Shown piece by piece: positions 14,901 to 28,400 of a DNA stretch of 64,000 nt. The notes under the pieces are model-generated. The model ran no database searches. It was not told the DNA's origin and saw only the letters and a list, made by a program, of their open reading frames with translations. The translations under genes and the position numbers were made by a program. Position 1 is the first letter of the stretch; the number at the start of each line of letters is the position of its first letter. The stretch is from Amblyornis subalaris (taxonomy: Eukaryota; Chordata; Aves; Passeriformes; Ptilonorhynchidae), in contig JACAXG010000013.1 of the NCBI GenBank assembly GCA_018881555.1, forward strand, positions 10,206,191 through 10,270,190, given 5' to 3'.

Positions 14901-17509
14901 AGGGCCACATTGCCCACCACTGCAGGAATGGAGCAGGCAATGAGCTCTGTGGTAATCCTAAAGTAACCATGAAGACTCCCTTGGTAATATTGTCCTGCTA
15001 TTTGGAATGAGACAAAANCAGAAGGTCCAAAATCCAGTATTTCTATGCAATCAGCCTGCATTAGAGATTTCCAAGCCAAACAAACACTNTTTGGGAAAAT
15101 AATTCTCAAGCAATTCAGGTTACTAAACTTTACAGAGATTTGTGAAGAGAAGAGTGTTCCTGCTTTAGGCTTGTTGGTCTTACATCTCCATCTCCTTACT
15201 TCCCTGCAAGTAGTGCAAAATTTGCAGTTGCCTACTAGCAGCTAAAAACTGGTATCAAAGCCCTACTTTAATTAACAGAAAACTGTACACAGAGCTCAGG
15301 NGGCTTCACTCAATTTGCTAAATAGAGAAATTGTCAGAGGTACTTGTTAATATGAGAAGATAATTATGGAAACTCGCATATAAATATACCTTTCACACAA
15401 CTTTTCACATTGGGGCCTTATTAAAAGTGTTCAGTACAATTCTTGCTAGCACAGAGGTGCAAAGCCTGAGGGGTGGGTGAAGAGCACCTCTCTGCTGGTT
15501 CCATTCAGCACTTCTGAGACTTAACTGCCAAATTTTTCAAGGGTTAGAAGAAGCAAATTTATTTCATATGTTGACAAATAAATTGTTACATCTTATGTAA
15601 CATAGTCCACTTTCATTGTGTCCTTAAACCAGGGGATTTTCCANAGAATTCAGCAATGTCGAGTCCCATTCATTTATTTTCATAGAGAATGAGAACTCCA
15701 TATGGAAGTCGGGAAGACACTGGCTGTATAGTTCACCATCTTGTTTCCAAATCACAAGAGAGAATTGCTAAAGTTTCCAAACCTAAATTCTGAAAGCTGC
15801 TGAATTCCTTCCCATTAATTATAATCTCTCATGTCATCTCATCTACCTCCACCTGATGCAGCTTTTGTAATGTAATTCTAAAAACTTGCATTTCTAGTTA
15901 ACATTTTTAATATTAGACTATTAATGAGAATTCAATGTTCCATGCGAGATTATACATGTATTAAATATAACAGTAATTTGAACATATTGCAATGACAGGT
16001 AGCACCAAATGGTGCAGTTACTGGTGATATGACCTGTTCATCTTCAGTTATGAATGATCTATTTACCATAAAAAAATTAAAATGTAATTGTTTGTTTTGC
16101 AATTCTGATTCTACTGGCTGCTTGTTTCAAAAAAAAAATGAAAATGTTCTCTGATTTTTGGTCTCTACCTTTTTAGTGGGTGTAGTCTTGGTATAGATTT
16201 ACATACCTCCCACCCCCTTCTTCCCACCAAGCCAATAAACTGATGTTTGCTCTATACTTCTTGATTAAAATAAGAAAAAAAACTGTGCCTGCATTCTGTT
16301 GATGAACATCTGTTCAAGACAGTTAAATGCAAATTCATGTTTATTGTTTAATTTGCTGGGTGGGCTCAACATCACTGAATTCTCTCCTCATGGGAATTCT
16401 ACACCTATTGATATTCAAATAGGACTGCATTGTTCANCCCTCACCCAGTCAGCACATCCAAATATTGACAATTTTCTTCTACCACTGCCACACCTGTAGC
16501 TGCAATGAATAAGAATAAGCAATGTCCTTTGGAAAAAAGGCATTGATTATGTCCATAAATAAGATGCAGGAATGGAAATTAGTATCCATTTTTGAAACAA
16601 GGAGCTTTCTGAACATAAAACTTGAAAGATTTGGGTCCAAAGTGCCTGACACTTTTCTCTAATATGTATCTTTAAAGAATGATTAAAATTAGAGCAATCA
16701 TTTCAAAAAGTCCACATTATTTTGGTCTTGTCCAGTTTTACAACAGCAATTATTTTTAGTAACAGATTTTTTCAGAAGACTTTTCAAGATAAACTACTTA
16801 ATTTTACATCATTCCTGTGAGGCGAATGCAGATATGATGAAGGTTTTGTTTGNTTTTTTGTTTACTAATTTTTTTAGCTTTTTTTTAACTGATGAGCAAA
16901 CTAAGATGGCAGGGTCAAGAGCTCAATATGACATTCAGAACCCGATGCACTGCAAAATTCTAACTCTTACTAATTTAGGTTAAGGTTGTGTGTACATCTC
17001 AACTGACATAAGGCATTCAAAATTACAGATTTCAATGCAGTTTTCCAAGGTCAGATGATTCAAGACAGAAAANAAATGAAAATTCATAAGTTCCCTCCTC
17101 TGTGGCACATTTTATAATTACCAGTGGACTCATGATAACCATGCAACAAACTCCAAGTGCTGGACAATTTCAAAATAAAACATTCTGCAGAAAAAGGAAG
17201 TCCACTCGATCTTATTTTAGCTGGAATTTTCCAACCTGCTTTTGTGTATTCAGCAAAGGCTGAACCCTGATTTTAAGGAGGCAAAGGATGGCACTCACCT
17301 ACCCGATAGGTGGATTTGCTCCAACATTCAAAGAAGGGAAGAACTAACACACAATTTTCTCAGCCACGCTCCAGACTCGGGTATAGCAGNGTGGACCCAA
17401 TTCTCAGTTACCCAAAGGGAACCAGTTAGATATAGGGAAGTTTCCAGTAAATGCACTAAACCAGTATTGAGGGCATTTAAATTTCTTTTCTGATCCAGTC
17501 AAAAGTCTT
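5905..17509. other. gene desert, no gene seen
   Basis: About 11.6 kb of AT-rich sequence in which I recognise no exon, RNA gene or transposon. The longest open frames (11778-12155 on +, 14645-15109 on -) have no recognisable domain, and the - strand one contains several n positions. A perfect 18-base palindrome at 12359-12376 is listed separately. A faint MIR-like phrase near 7090-7118 is too weak to call. Confidence 0.5.
12359..12376. repeat. perfect 18-base palindrome
   Basis: ATGTTTTTGCAAAAACAT equals its own reverse complement. It contains a TTTTTGCAAAAA core that resembles a C/EBP-like TTGCAA centre. The flanks do not extend the symmetry. Confidence 0.9.
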
Positions 17510-17635
17510 ACATATGACCTTGAGAAGTTAATGATCTCTCTGGAATTTTCACCTGGGAAATCCTCACAGTAATGATTTCTGTCTCTTCCACATGGTAAAC
17601 TCTTCAAATCAGGGTCTGTGCCTTATTACATGTTT
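17510..17635 (+). repeat. MIR-like SINE relic
   Basis: The order of phrases follows the MIR core and tail: tatgaccttgagaagtta, atctctctgg, ttttcacctgggaaat and taatgatt, then gtaaactcttcaaatcaggg and tctgtgccttatt, which read like the MIR/L2-type 3' end (gtaagctcc...gggactgtgtcttatt). MIR elements are tRNA-derived SINEs shared by amniotes and old enough to be heavily mutated, as here. It could instead be only an L2-like tail; alignment is needed to fix the ends. Confidence 0.5.
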
Positions 17636-20600
17636 ATTTCACTAAAAATACCCAATTAAGTACCATACCTATCATTGTTCTTTGAGTTTGCACAATATAT
17701 AAATACACTAAGAATTATTTGAGTATTCTAAATCATGCAAGTCAATGTCAGGAGACATTTCATCTCGTTAAAGAGAATGTCAGAAGTCTCTTCAGCCCAC
17801 TTATTCTGCAACTGGTGAACATTCATCCACCTCACTGTGGGTAGAAACACCTCTCACTTTCAGAAGATATGATATTTTTATGCACANACTTATATGCAGC
17901 TGTTATTAAGAATGCAGTCACATCATTTTTTATTCTAATAGTGGGAGTACATAATCAGTTCAAGTGCTGCACTAGTAAGGAGAATTCAAGACAAATTATA
18001 AGTCATAGATAATTACTATTAATAGAAAATATGCCTCAAGGAGAATGGAGTTATTAGATAAACATCATTGCAGTGCTTAGTAGCTCAGGAGTGGATAAAA
18101 GAAAGGAGAATGACTTGCTCTGGGATTCCTCCACCCTGTAGTAGTTGAAAGGATATTTTTTTAGAATCCTTTCTTTTCCTAGCCACATAAGTGCAGAATT
18201 CATTTAAGAGGCANGAGGAGCTCCAGAAGTGCCATCTTGGAGCAGTGCAGTGTTTGGGACTGCTGCAGGAGATGTGCCAGCTCCTCAGCCAAAGCAAAGG
18301 CTCCTTGCACACACACACACCTTCCTGCCTCAAGGGATCACAGCTGAGCTCCTCACAGCAACACTGCTGGAAACAGGAATTACTTATCAAAAGCCAGATT
18401 GGGTGTATATGACCTGGCTGCTTTGCATTTGAGCTTGCACAGAGGTGGCATCGTTTGCCAGCTGTGGCGAGCTTTAGGCTCTGTACTGGATGAAATCTTT
18501 CCAAGCCTGCTCCTCTTCTTCTCTTCTGAAATTTCTTATAAATCTTTTGTTCTTTCTTTCCTCTCCACCTCAAAGCCTGGACAGGGTGTCTAATTGAGGT
18601 GGTTTAACAGCAGGGAGCTGATCCCTGTGGGATATTGTCCTGCACAAGGCTGCTGGAAGCCGAGGAGGAGCACTCAGGCAGCAGGAATGTGAGAGCTGAC
18701 ATCAACACTGTCTGCTCTGCATTTTGTGGGTGAAAACCAGTCTCCATGGGAGTTACACGAATCACAGCCCATATATCTGCCTGTTTGAGTCTCTGTCACA
18801 TTACATGCGACTTCCCAGACACAGTTCTGTGGCTTTTTTATCAACACAAGCTCGCAGACACACAACTCCCCCGTTGTACTGAGCAGCAGTGCCGAGTTTG
18901 GCACAGTTTGATCCCTCTCTGTGTAAGACCTGTCTCGGAAGGGACATCTGTGAACTCAAGTGGGAGGCAGTGACGGACCTCTCGTGCCAGCTGGCTGAGG
19001 GGCAGCAGGGATGGCAACTGCAGAACATCTGCTCTTCCACCTGCAAGGGCCATGGTGGCAAAGCTGCTTTCTGAGCAGTGGGGGAAGACACAAATGTATA
19101 TTTTCTAATTATGCAATTGCTCTCTCCTGCTTATTTTCCATTTGGGAAAGCAGAGCAAATTGGCACAACGAGAAGTTTTGCTTACTAATGCACACATGGA
19201 TCAAACTGAAATCAGGATTACACACCAGAAACAATAGTCAAAACAATTCTCAATCTCTAATCAAAGAAATGACAAGAGTTATGATGTCTAGTAATNTGAG
19301 GCAAAGAAACTCAATAGTGCTGTAATAGTAAAAATGACATGAGGAAATATTTGAAGGCAAGGGCTACATTCCATGATGCATATAANTTTTTCCTTTATAA
19401 GCCACAGCAATCAGAAGGGACATGATTGTCTTTGGGACACTTCACAGAAGAGCTAGTTCATGAATTCAGGAAGCTATGGTAGCTTTATTTATTCATTGGA
19501 GGTATGCCAGAGCAGCCCTGCGGCCATCACTGGCTGCAAACACATCTGGATGGACATTTCAAAGTGTTCTGCACAGTTCCACTCTTAAATCCTCAGCAAC
19601 TTGACTTGTGCCTGACAACACTGCAAGGTACACAAAGAAGTACTCAAAGTAGAACCTGTAACAGCTGGTTTTGGTACCCACAGCATGAATATTCTCCACC
19701 AAAATACAGGGCATTAAGAACCCCTTATTGCAGTTTCGGATTCTGAAATACTTTATGCAAATATAAAGTAGAAAGGTGTAACAACAAATACTTAGGCAAC
19801 TTCAGCAAGCTTTCTGAATTGTCATACTGCTTTCAGACTCACTGGCTGAATGGCATCCTAAAATTCTCAGTTGGTCATTCGTAAAAGCCTTCATATGGAA
19901 TAAAATGCTGTATCACAGTAGTAAGTTACCTAAATTTACCCTTTTAAAATAAATATTTTTCAAAAAACAGGTTCGCAAGTAAAGGAAAACCTTTGAGATG
20001 GAAACGTGGGCAAATAAAACACAAAAGGAAAGCACACAACTCTTTCTGCCAGCGTCCTGGTCACAGGTAGCAGCTCAGAAGCCTGAGCAATGTACATATG
20101 GTACAGAAAGTGGAAGGATCCACATTCAGAAAAGTGAGNTGGAAATCATTAGATAAGGATTTAATATTTCTGAATGACCCCGCCTTTAAATCCGGGGATA
20201 TCTACAGTCAAATCCATCTTTGGAGCTGTGCTTGTCAAAGGCTCTCAGAAGCAGATTCCAGGCTCTCACTGTTGATGTTTGGAGCTGTGTTGCCAAGGGA
20301 GGAGAGCTGACAATGAAGTGCTGTCATTAAGACCATACAACTAAACTCTTCTTTCAGGAAACAAGCAGCAATGTAACATAAAAATAGTTGCAGATATTCA
20401 GGATTGTTTTATTGTTGCTTTATGTATATTTTGTTGGCTTTCTTAAAGATGGGAATATCTCTTCCAAATCTGATGTTTGAAAAGTACCCTCATAAGGCTG
20501 GCTAAAATTAGAATGAATAGAACTAGAATAAACACAATTTCATATTAGTTTTCATCTGTTATTATTTTCAGTTCTCCATTTAACTGTGAATGATCATGAA

Positions 20601-23600
20601 CAAAATTTGTTTCTCTTACTAATGATACAGTCCTCTTACTCTTTCATGTGGGATCACTCAGATTGAAACACACTAATGAGGCTTTCAGAGCTGAGCTCCC
20701 ATTTTCTTTGAGCATTGCTTCAGAAAGCAGATTTGCTATTCGTGGAAGCAGAGGAGATGAAGAAGCTTTAGAAATGAACCCAGGGTGGGTCCAAGGGATG
20801 ATTCTCATCCAAGGGTCCAAGGGATGCACCGTTGCCTTATAAAGCAAGGAGGGTGGGGAAAGATGAGAGGAAGTAGTGTGAGCAACCTACACCCTACAAC
20901 ATTCCAGCAGTACCNCATGTTTAGCTTCTGAAAGGTATACAGCACCCAATAATTCATGCAGAATCAGGGATCCAGGTCCATGCTACACCAAAGTAACTCA
21001 GCTGTAAACCCAGCACTTCCAACAGGCTGAAGAGCAGAGAGACACTTAGGAATGGGCAAGAAAGAGTCTCCAGGAGTTCATTTGTACACAGCAATAACAA
21101 AGCACACTTGCTCAAACACAAAATAAAAACAAAACCCAGAACACTCAGGCAGATCTATTANTACTCCATAATAGGTTTTTGCTGAAGACAAAATAAAAGT
21201 TAGAATAGTGACATCTTGTTTTCAGTAGTATCTTAATACAGCAACNGTAGATGTATCAATAACAAGAGGCTAAGCAAGCTATAGCAATGTTTTAGGTTGG
21301 GAAGCTTTTTCTACTCCTATTTGTATACTGGCACTACATTTAAAAACCTAGAATAGAGTGGTTAGAAATCAAGAAGCCTACAGGAATATAAAAAAAAATC
21401 AAAAGAGAATCAGAAACTTACACAGAAAAAGAATTAGAAGAATGCAGTTCTATAAAAGGACAAAAATAAAAACCTGCAAATATTAACAGGAAGGCAGGAA
21501 GAAAAAAATGAATACCAAACATCATTCCAAACCCTTGAGAAGGTGATTTCAAAGGAAATAGGGAGATAAATGGATGACAACATGCATATTAATGAGCCCA
21601 AAGCAATTCTCAATTACAGTTCATTATCATTAACCATTTGAAAAGTAAAAAGCAGATAAACAACTCGGCCTGCTCTAGTAGGAGTTGAAAATTGCCTGGC
21701 AAGAGATGCTTCCCTCTCAGGAATTCTAAGTAAAGGAAAAGAGCCTCTGAATATAACACTTAGGATTCAATTCAGATAATAAAAAAAGACTTGAGGAAAG
21801 GGGAATTGAGTTGCATTATCCAGAAGACAACACACTAGTCGTAATATTCTGAACCCTCTGTTAAACACATGCTCCCATGCTGGCTTGCAATAACACTCCA
21901 GTCTGAGCACCAGGTTGCGATGCAGCTCCCCTGACCTTTCCACCTTCATTTAACCTTTTCAGCTCTCACCCGGCCCTGCTCATTCTGAAGTAATGCCCTG
22001 TCAGCNGGTTCCAGGGTCTGCTGATTGTTTTCCTGGTGCTCGCTACTGTAGGAACCTTCCCTGAAGACTGCTGACTAAATACAATTCCCATGCAACTGCA
22101 TACACGCTGGGGATCTATTCACAGCACACACATTAGAGGTTCAATGTCAATAATTTCTTGCCTTTTAAGTGTAAAATGGGTCACCTGCCTTGCTTAGATC
22201 CTGAATTAAGTTTTGGAAGGAACANGGATATCAGAAGGGGACAGGATTTAGAAACTAAAAGAGCAAACAGAGTGGTAGAGAAACTTTGGGAGCCAAAGAC
22301 TCATCGTGCTTTCTGTGAAGTGTACAGTGTGCTCTGTTTGTCACACTGAAGAAGTTTTAGCAACTCCTGCTCCTCTCAGAGCCTGTGACTGGCTGCTGTG
22401 GTGAGCATAAGCCTCACAGCCTCCTTGGGATGACTGCCTAGAATTTAATAATTTGCAGAAATCTGGAAGGGTTTTGGTGACCTGCTGGTGCTGGAAATGA
22501 AGGAGGGGAGCTCAGCAGCTTCTCATCTCCACCATCTACCAACACAAACAGGTTTTAATGTTGAGAGCCTGGCATCAAGCATTTCATGCACAGAGCAGAT
22601 GAGGCACCTAAAGGAAGGTGCTGGAGCAACCTCCCTGCCAAATAATCAAGAGTTTGGCACCTCTGAAGAGACTCCCAGAGTGCTACCTTGGAGTCAGCTT
22701 CCCTCCTGCCAAGAGGGGTGTAACTGTGCCTCCCCAGGGAGGCTGCCCTCCCTCGAGGCCCGGGCAGGGGTTTGTGCCTTGAGGATGCTGTGGGTGTCCC
22801 TGTGGGGCACAGAGGCTCCAGCTCCACCTCCCCCAGCTGCAGCACCCATGAGAGGAAGGGCCCTTCTGCCATGGCACAGGCAGCACTTCCTGGTCAAACT
22901 TCATTAACAGTGCAAGCTGTTTTAAACCTATTTCATCCATATTCGAAATATATTTCATCTGTATTCAAAAATTCTTTTTCTATGCCAAAACTTAATCAAT
23001 AAACAATTTATAAGCTTTTTTTCCNACCGGGCTTTTGACCGCACAGAGATGGGAGCACCAGCTTCTGTTTCCATCAGAATAGGTGTATTCATGCCCTAAC
23101 TGTCNCTATAAAAGTCTGTGTCAAGGAAACAGGGGGTAAGAGCCTGGCAAACAAAGAGGAATCTTGCAATAATTTGGTATGAAAACCAGAGAGGATCGAT
23201 GCAGTACTTCTTCTCCTTCTTTTGCTTAATCTTATTTACAAATTTATAACTTTTGGTAAATTCTATCCATTCTTGGTGGTTTTCCTCTTTTGATATTATA
23301 AAGTCTTCCACTTTCATAGCTCCATTCTATACAAAGTAGGAGGCCATTTCGCTAGCCTCCAAATTTTGTAAGCTTTTCATAATTGGAGCTTGAAAGAAAT
23401 TTGTATCCTGCCACTGGGTCCACAGTACAATAATTAGCGATTCCCTTGATGTGAGAAAAATTCATTTCAAATTTTTTAAAGTAAGTTGCTTTAAACTTTT
23501 ATTAGCATCCTGCATCTAGTACAGAGAGAGTAAAGCATTTGTGCAACACTAGACCATTACAGTTTCTATGAATGTTTTATTTCTTAATCAAAAGCTGAGA

Positions 23601-25179
23601 GTTTGTGCATACCATCAGAAATAGAAACTGTTGGGGTTTGTTTAATGATGCTGTAGGATAAAGTTACCAGACAAAGAATTTGTTTGGAAGTTCCATTTCT
23701 TTGAACAAAACAGTACAGTTCTTGCTCTTTGTCCTGAAATCAGGCAACAATTTGGGTCTGTACAGTACACTCTTCATAATGCTTTGATTTCTAAAGCTGG
23801 TATTGTCCAGCCTTAGAATTTCAGAAAAAGTGCTAAGACTTGCAACAGAGGAACAAACCCATCATTTTGAAACCTTTTTTTAAATGAAATTAGCAGCTTT
23901 GATGCCCAGTTCTATACGAATACTTCCAACACCTCTAAATGAGAATGATCTGATTTTCCAAGTTTTTAATAGAGTAAGCAGAAAACTACATATATGTAGG
24001 TGTTCAATATGTGCATTTGATCACTAAAATTTAAGAATGGTACCCTGATATTTTGAAAGCATTTGAGTATTTCTTGGAAAGAATATTTTTAAATTAATTA
24101 CACAGAGTTTCTGTGTAGTGGATATATCTGATTTTGTTTTACTTTTTAATTTGATGTTGCAACACTGNGGGATGCTTTCCCATAAGAATAATTCTTTTCC
24201 AAAGCAATTGAAATGTATGTGGTCAGTACAGGGTTTGGGAAAACAGAGCAGAAATAATTAACCTGGATAAAGGACTCAAACTGTAAGACTTGAACATTTG
24301 TGCAGACATCCTTCAAACACTTAAACCAGAGTTAACCTGCCATAAGCTCTTTGATGAGAAGGGCTCTAATGACATTTCTTTTAGCAATTAACAGTACCTC
24401 TTCTGAATTCAAATGTGTTTAAGCAGGCAGAGCTAGGNTAGAAATCAGGGAATAGAGGCACACAATTATGAGACCTATTCAAATAACATGCTCATCTTTT
24501 AAAGTACCTCTCTACGCACCAAGTCCACCATGTTCAGGTAGCAATNGAGAAGAATGGCCTAAAATTACTTTCCAAAGCAGAAATTTCTACATAGAATTAC
24601 AAATTATCACCACTTTGTATTTGCTTATTAAAGGATTTTCCACTTTGCTTACAGGAGACTTGCACAGATTCACACAACTCACTGGTATCTCACACAGTTA
24701 TGAAGTTCATAATTCATTTACTCTTCACAAAAGCAGCATGATTTGCATGACTTCTNGCAAACAGGTGATGTGGAGAAATCACAAAACTCTTTACCAAAGC
24801 CCCTATAGAACCCTCAGCAACAGCTGCTATTCTCCTATTCCTAAGTCACTGTCACATGCAGCATTAGGAAAATAAAAAAAGGGGGAAAAAAAGCATCCAT
24901 AATTTATTTCATGTTCAATTCTTTTCCCTGCAGCTTTGATTAACAAAGTTCACTATTAAAAACATTTTCTGCTTTATTGCTCAATATTATAACAGCACTG
25001 TATTGTTTCATTTCAGAAGACATTTCAATGTAACATCTACTATTGAAGATGTCTTGCAGACTATGAAGCCAACAAAAGTCTCACCATTAATTTCAATAAG
25101 CAAAAGCCTTCAAACTCATATTAAGAAAAATATTTTGCTGATGTGCCAGTAAGCAATGCGATTAGGGGGGTATATTACC
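17636..25179. other. gene desert with two GC-richer blocks
   Basis: No exon, RNA gene or intact transposon recognised. Blocks near 18190-18610 and 22380-22910 are richer in G+C than the surroundings and carry overlapping open frames on both strands (up to 162 codons on - and 139 on +), but codon content and sequence match no family I know and the open frames are mutually exclusive. The blocks may be decayed repeats or regulatory DNA. A short cacacacac run occurs near 18309-18321. Confidence 0.45.
20787..20826 (+). repeat. 14-base direct repeat
   Basis: GGGTCCAAGGGATG occurs at 20787-20800 and again at 20813-20826, separated by 12 bases. A minor local duplication. Confidence 0.85.
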
Positions 25180-25420
25180 CACTGATCATTTCAATGCATT
25201 GCTATTGCAATAAAACACTGGGTTAACTAAAAGCTTTGATGTCATCAGCATCCATGAAAATGGAGCATAACGAATGTGTGAATGGGAGACCTCTCCAATC
25301 TGGAAGTTAATTTGCATGACATTATGACCTTGTTTGCATTGCAGAATATTAAAATATTCCTTTTAGCAAACACTGGCATTTTGAATACCCAGGAAATGCT
25401 GTGCTGAGATCTTAATAGGT
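25180..25420. promoter_or_regulatory. candidate conserved noncoding element
   Basis: An AT-rich but non-repetitive stretch with dense homeodomain/POU-type words, including an octamer ATTTGCAT at 25310-25317, TGATGTCATCAGCA near 25240 and TGCATTGCAGAATATT near 25335. The texture resembles vertebrate conserved noncoding elements. This is inference from composition only; no conservation was measured. Confidence 0.2.
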
Positions 25421-28400
25421 TATTAGTTATATTTCAGCTTCCCCAAATTTTTCCAGATGGGTGTAATAAAAGAAAAGAAATCCTTATTATGGGAGAAAGG
25501 GTAGGATTTTTTCCTTTAAATATCCAGAATAATGTTCATATATATTAAGAGAACAGTATTAAGCTACTGTCAGTCCTCCCTGTTAATACTGCACTGTATT
25601 TTAGAGTAATACACATGCTATCATTTTTTGTAAGAATGCATATTGTTCAGGATAAAATTATTATCTTTCTAAAAAGCTGGATATTATTATTATATTCATT
25701 AATGAATGAACACAAGGAAACAAGGCAGGAATATCCTTCATTCACCAGCACAAAATCTTCAGCACTTAAGGAAGCAATAATGCCTTATCACCCTCAAAGC
25801 CAACTAAAAGGAAAAAAATAAACTAAGATCAAAGCTCCAGCTCGTTGTTACCACTTTGGCTTGTGAGGGTCAGGACCAGAGCCTGGGCTGTCCTGCTGCC
25901 CTGCCCTGTCCTCCCTGACTGCTGACTTGAGGCCACCAGAGCTGCTCCAGCGAGAGCAGTGGAAGAGGAGCCTGTGGCCAAGAGAAGGCTGAGCTGCTCC
26001 CAGCTCCTAACGAGGGCAGCAGCTGACAACATTCCCAAATGGATCCGTTCAGCCTCTGCCCCATCTCGCATCCGATGCCAACGAACTTGACTTCTCCAAG
26101 AGGAAAGCCCAGAAAGAGACAGCAGATTACACTCCCATTTCCTGTTTGGGGTAAACAGCATTTTGATGTACTAAAGCCTTTGTTACTAATGGAAACTAAG
26201 CTCCAGAATTATTTTCAGAAAGAATCATAAATCATTCAGGCTATACATCATGTCACTGCACATGCATGTATAACTTGCATTTGGGAATTCATCAGGAGGT
26301 TCAGGATGCAACACATTTTCCCTAAATGCCCAGCTTCCAGGCTGGCTCTTTGGAAAGCATTCATTCACAACACACTGAGAAGATAAAAAAAAAAGTTTTG
26401 CACTTAGGTTAAGCATTCCAAACTCTGCATCAAAAAGGGACATAAATATCCTTAAGGCAGGAAAAATATTATCTAACAGCAGTCCACAGCTAGACTCCTA
26501 TTTTCATACAGAGCTATCTGCTCCTTCAAAAAGAACCCAAGAACAGCTCTCGTTTGCTGGAAAATGGTACCTAAATAACAGTCTGTTCTTTTCAAGAACT
26601 GAGAGATGCAGAATATTCCAACTGATGGTCACGATGTTCTTGTTTTTGTATTTATTATTTTGCTTATATTCTCTCCGATGTGTTACCATGCTGCTGTTAA
26701 TGAAAGTATTACAAACCACTGTATGATTCTGGGATTACCAGAAGTACAACTGCGAGATCAGAGACAAGTGGAGTCAAAAACCAGGTGGGTCATTCCCAGT
26801 CCCTGGATTGGAGGGGAATGNAGAGTCCCTGGCAGGCCCACACAGCCCAGGCCTAAGGGCAGGTTTAGCCCAACCCCTTTTAAAGGGATTCACACATGGC
26901 TCAGACATGTAGAGCACCAAGGGAGTGAAGAATCTCTGACATCAGACTTAATTATAGATCCAGCTTATATCCCGTGAGATTCTCCGGATACACAATCATG
27001 GCATCTGTAAAACAAATATTAGCTGTCTTCAGGGAAGGGGATGAGCATTTCACTCAGAAATGCAGAGGAGAGAAATTGGAAGGGAAACCTGAAGCTCTTC
27101 TCAGAAAGCAGCACGTGAGGGCAGGGGTCCTACCTACAGCCAGGCTGCCGACAGACCTGCAGGGCCATGCAGAGATGCACCAGCCTATCTCTTTTCCTTG
27201 TACTTATTTTCCCTTTTCTGCCATGTTGTTCTTTCCCTGTGCTTCTTGCCTTTGCTGCTTTCTAGATTGTTTGGACACTGTCCAGCTGCCAAGTGTCAAA
27301 CCTGTTTGACTGGGAGCTCTCTCCTTCCCTGTGGAAGTGCAGAGCCTAGGCCATCCTAGGCTATTCCCCTGACCTTTACCTTAGAGAGCCTATCGTGCGA
27401 TAATTGGCTGGAAAAGAAAAAAAAAANAATTCTTAAGTGACTTCATTTTCCTAAGGCTGACAATGCCACAGAATCAGGAGTTCCATGTAGGACATTAAGT
27501 TTTCATTCAAAGGCAAAAATCCTTTTTATTCCTTGTGGGCACAGAGATAGGTTCTGAAATTTTTGAAGAAGTGTTCTGCACCAGCTGACAGCGTGTGCCA
27601 GCAGGTCTGAGTTTATGTAACAAGTGTGATAAATCCAAACCACAGCTCTTCACAGCACACAGGCACTGCCTTTGAGGACTGCTGGGTGCAATGCAGGAGT
27701 GGGCAAAAGCTGGAGAGTCCTGGCTGTATCTGAAGAGAACAGGAGGTGTGAATCACAGCATATCTGAGAGGGCTGGTCTTTCCTCATCATCCCGGGAGAA
27801 CTTGAGCCTCCGTCTCCATTGAGTGCCTGCTTCCTGCAGCACAGGGACTGGAGGGGTGGCTGGGGGGGACTCACGTGTCAGTTCTTGCCAGGATCTGGGG
27901 ACATCAGCTAAACAGCAGCCAAGGGCTGTTGTGTCCTGCAGTTCCAGCACAGGCCACTTCATCAGCCAAGCAAATGCCATTCAACTGCTGCTGTATCTAA
28001 AGTGGTACCGAAAAGGGGGCTAGTAACGCGCATGCTGCTTCTGACTTCTGCAGCAACAGCACAGGGATAAAAGTCAGTGAGACCTTTTTTGTAATTTTTG
28101 GTGGAGGAAGACAATTCAACTTCAAAAAACGCAACTTGTGAAAATTTAGCCAAAAGACAATTTGAATAGGGACTACAGAATTTGAAGATAAATTACAGAA
28201 AGGTCACTGAGTAAATTTTCAAGATTTGGATAGTTCATAAAGCCTCTGAGGTCTCGCAGACTGTTGACCCAGCTACTTTCGGAGAGAAATATATTCTGAT
28301 TGAATACATGTTGAAAAGATACCTTGAGCAGAGTGCAACATTATACTCTTTTATCAGTGACCTGAAAATGGAGCCTTGGCTGCTGCTTCCTGCAGTGCTA

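Noticed and set aside
14645..15109. 154-codon open frame on the - strand
   Set aside because: It contains several n positions, has no recognisable domain, lacks splice or promoter context and overlaps other frames. Such lengths arise by chance.
22488..22907. 139-codon open frame on + in a GC-richer block
   Set aside because: Competing frames on the other strand and no domain; composition explains the openness.
24425..24465. Phrase cagagctaggntagaaatca resembling a reversed MIR/SINE body
   Set aside because: Too short and interrupted by an n; the rest of the element is not visible.
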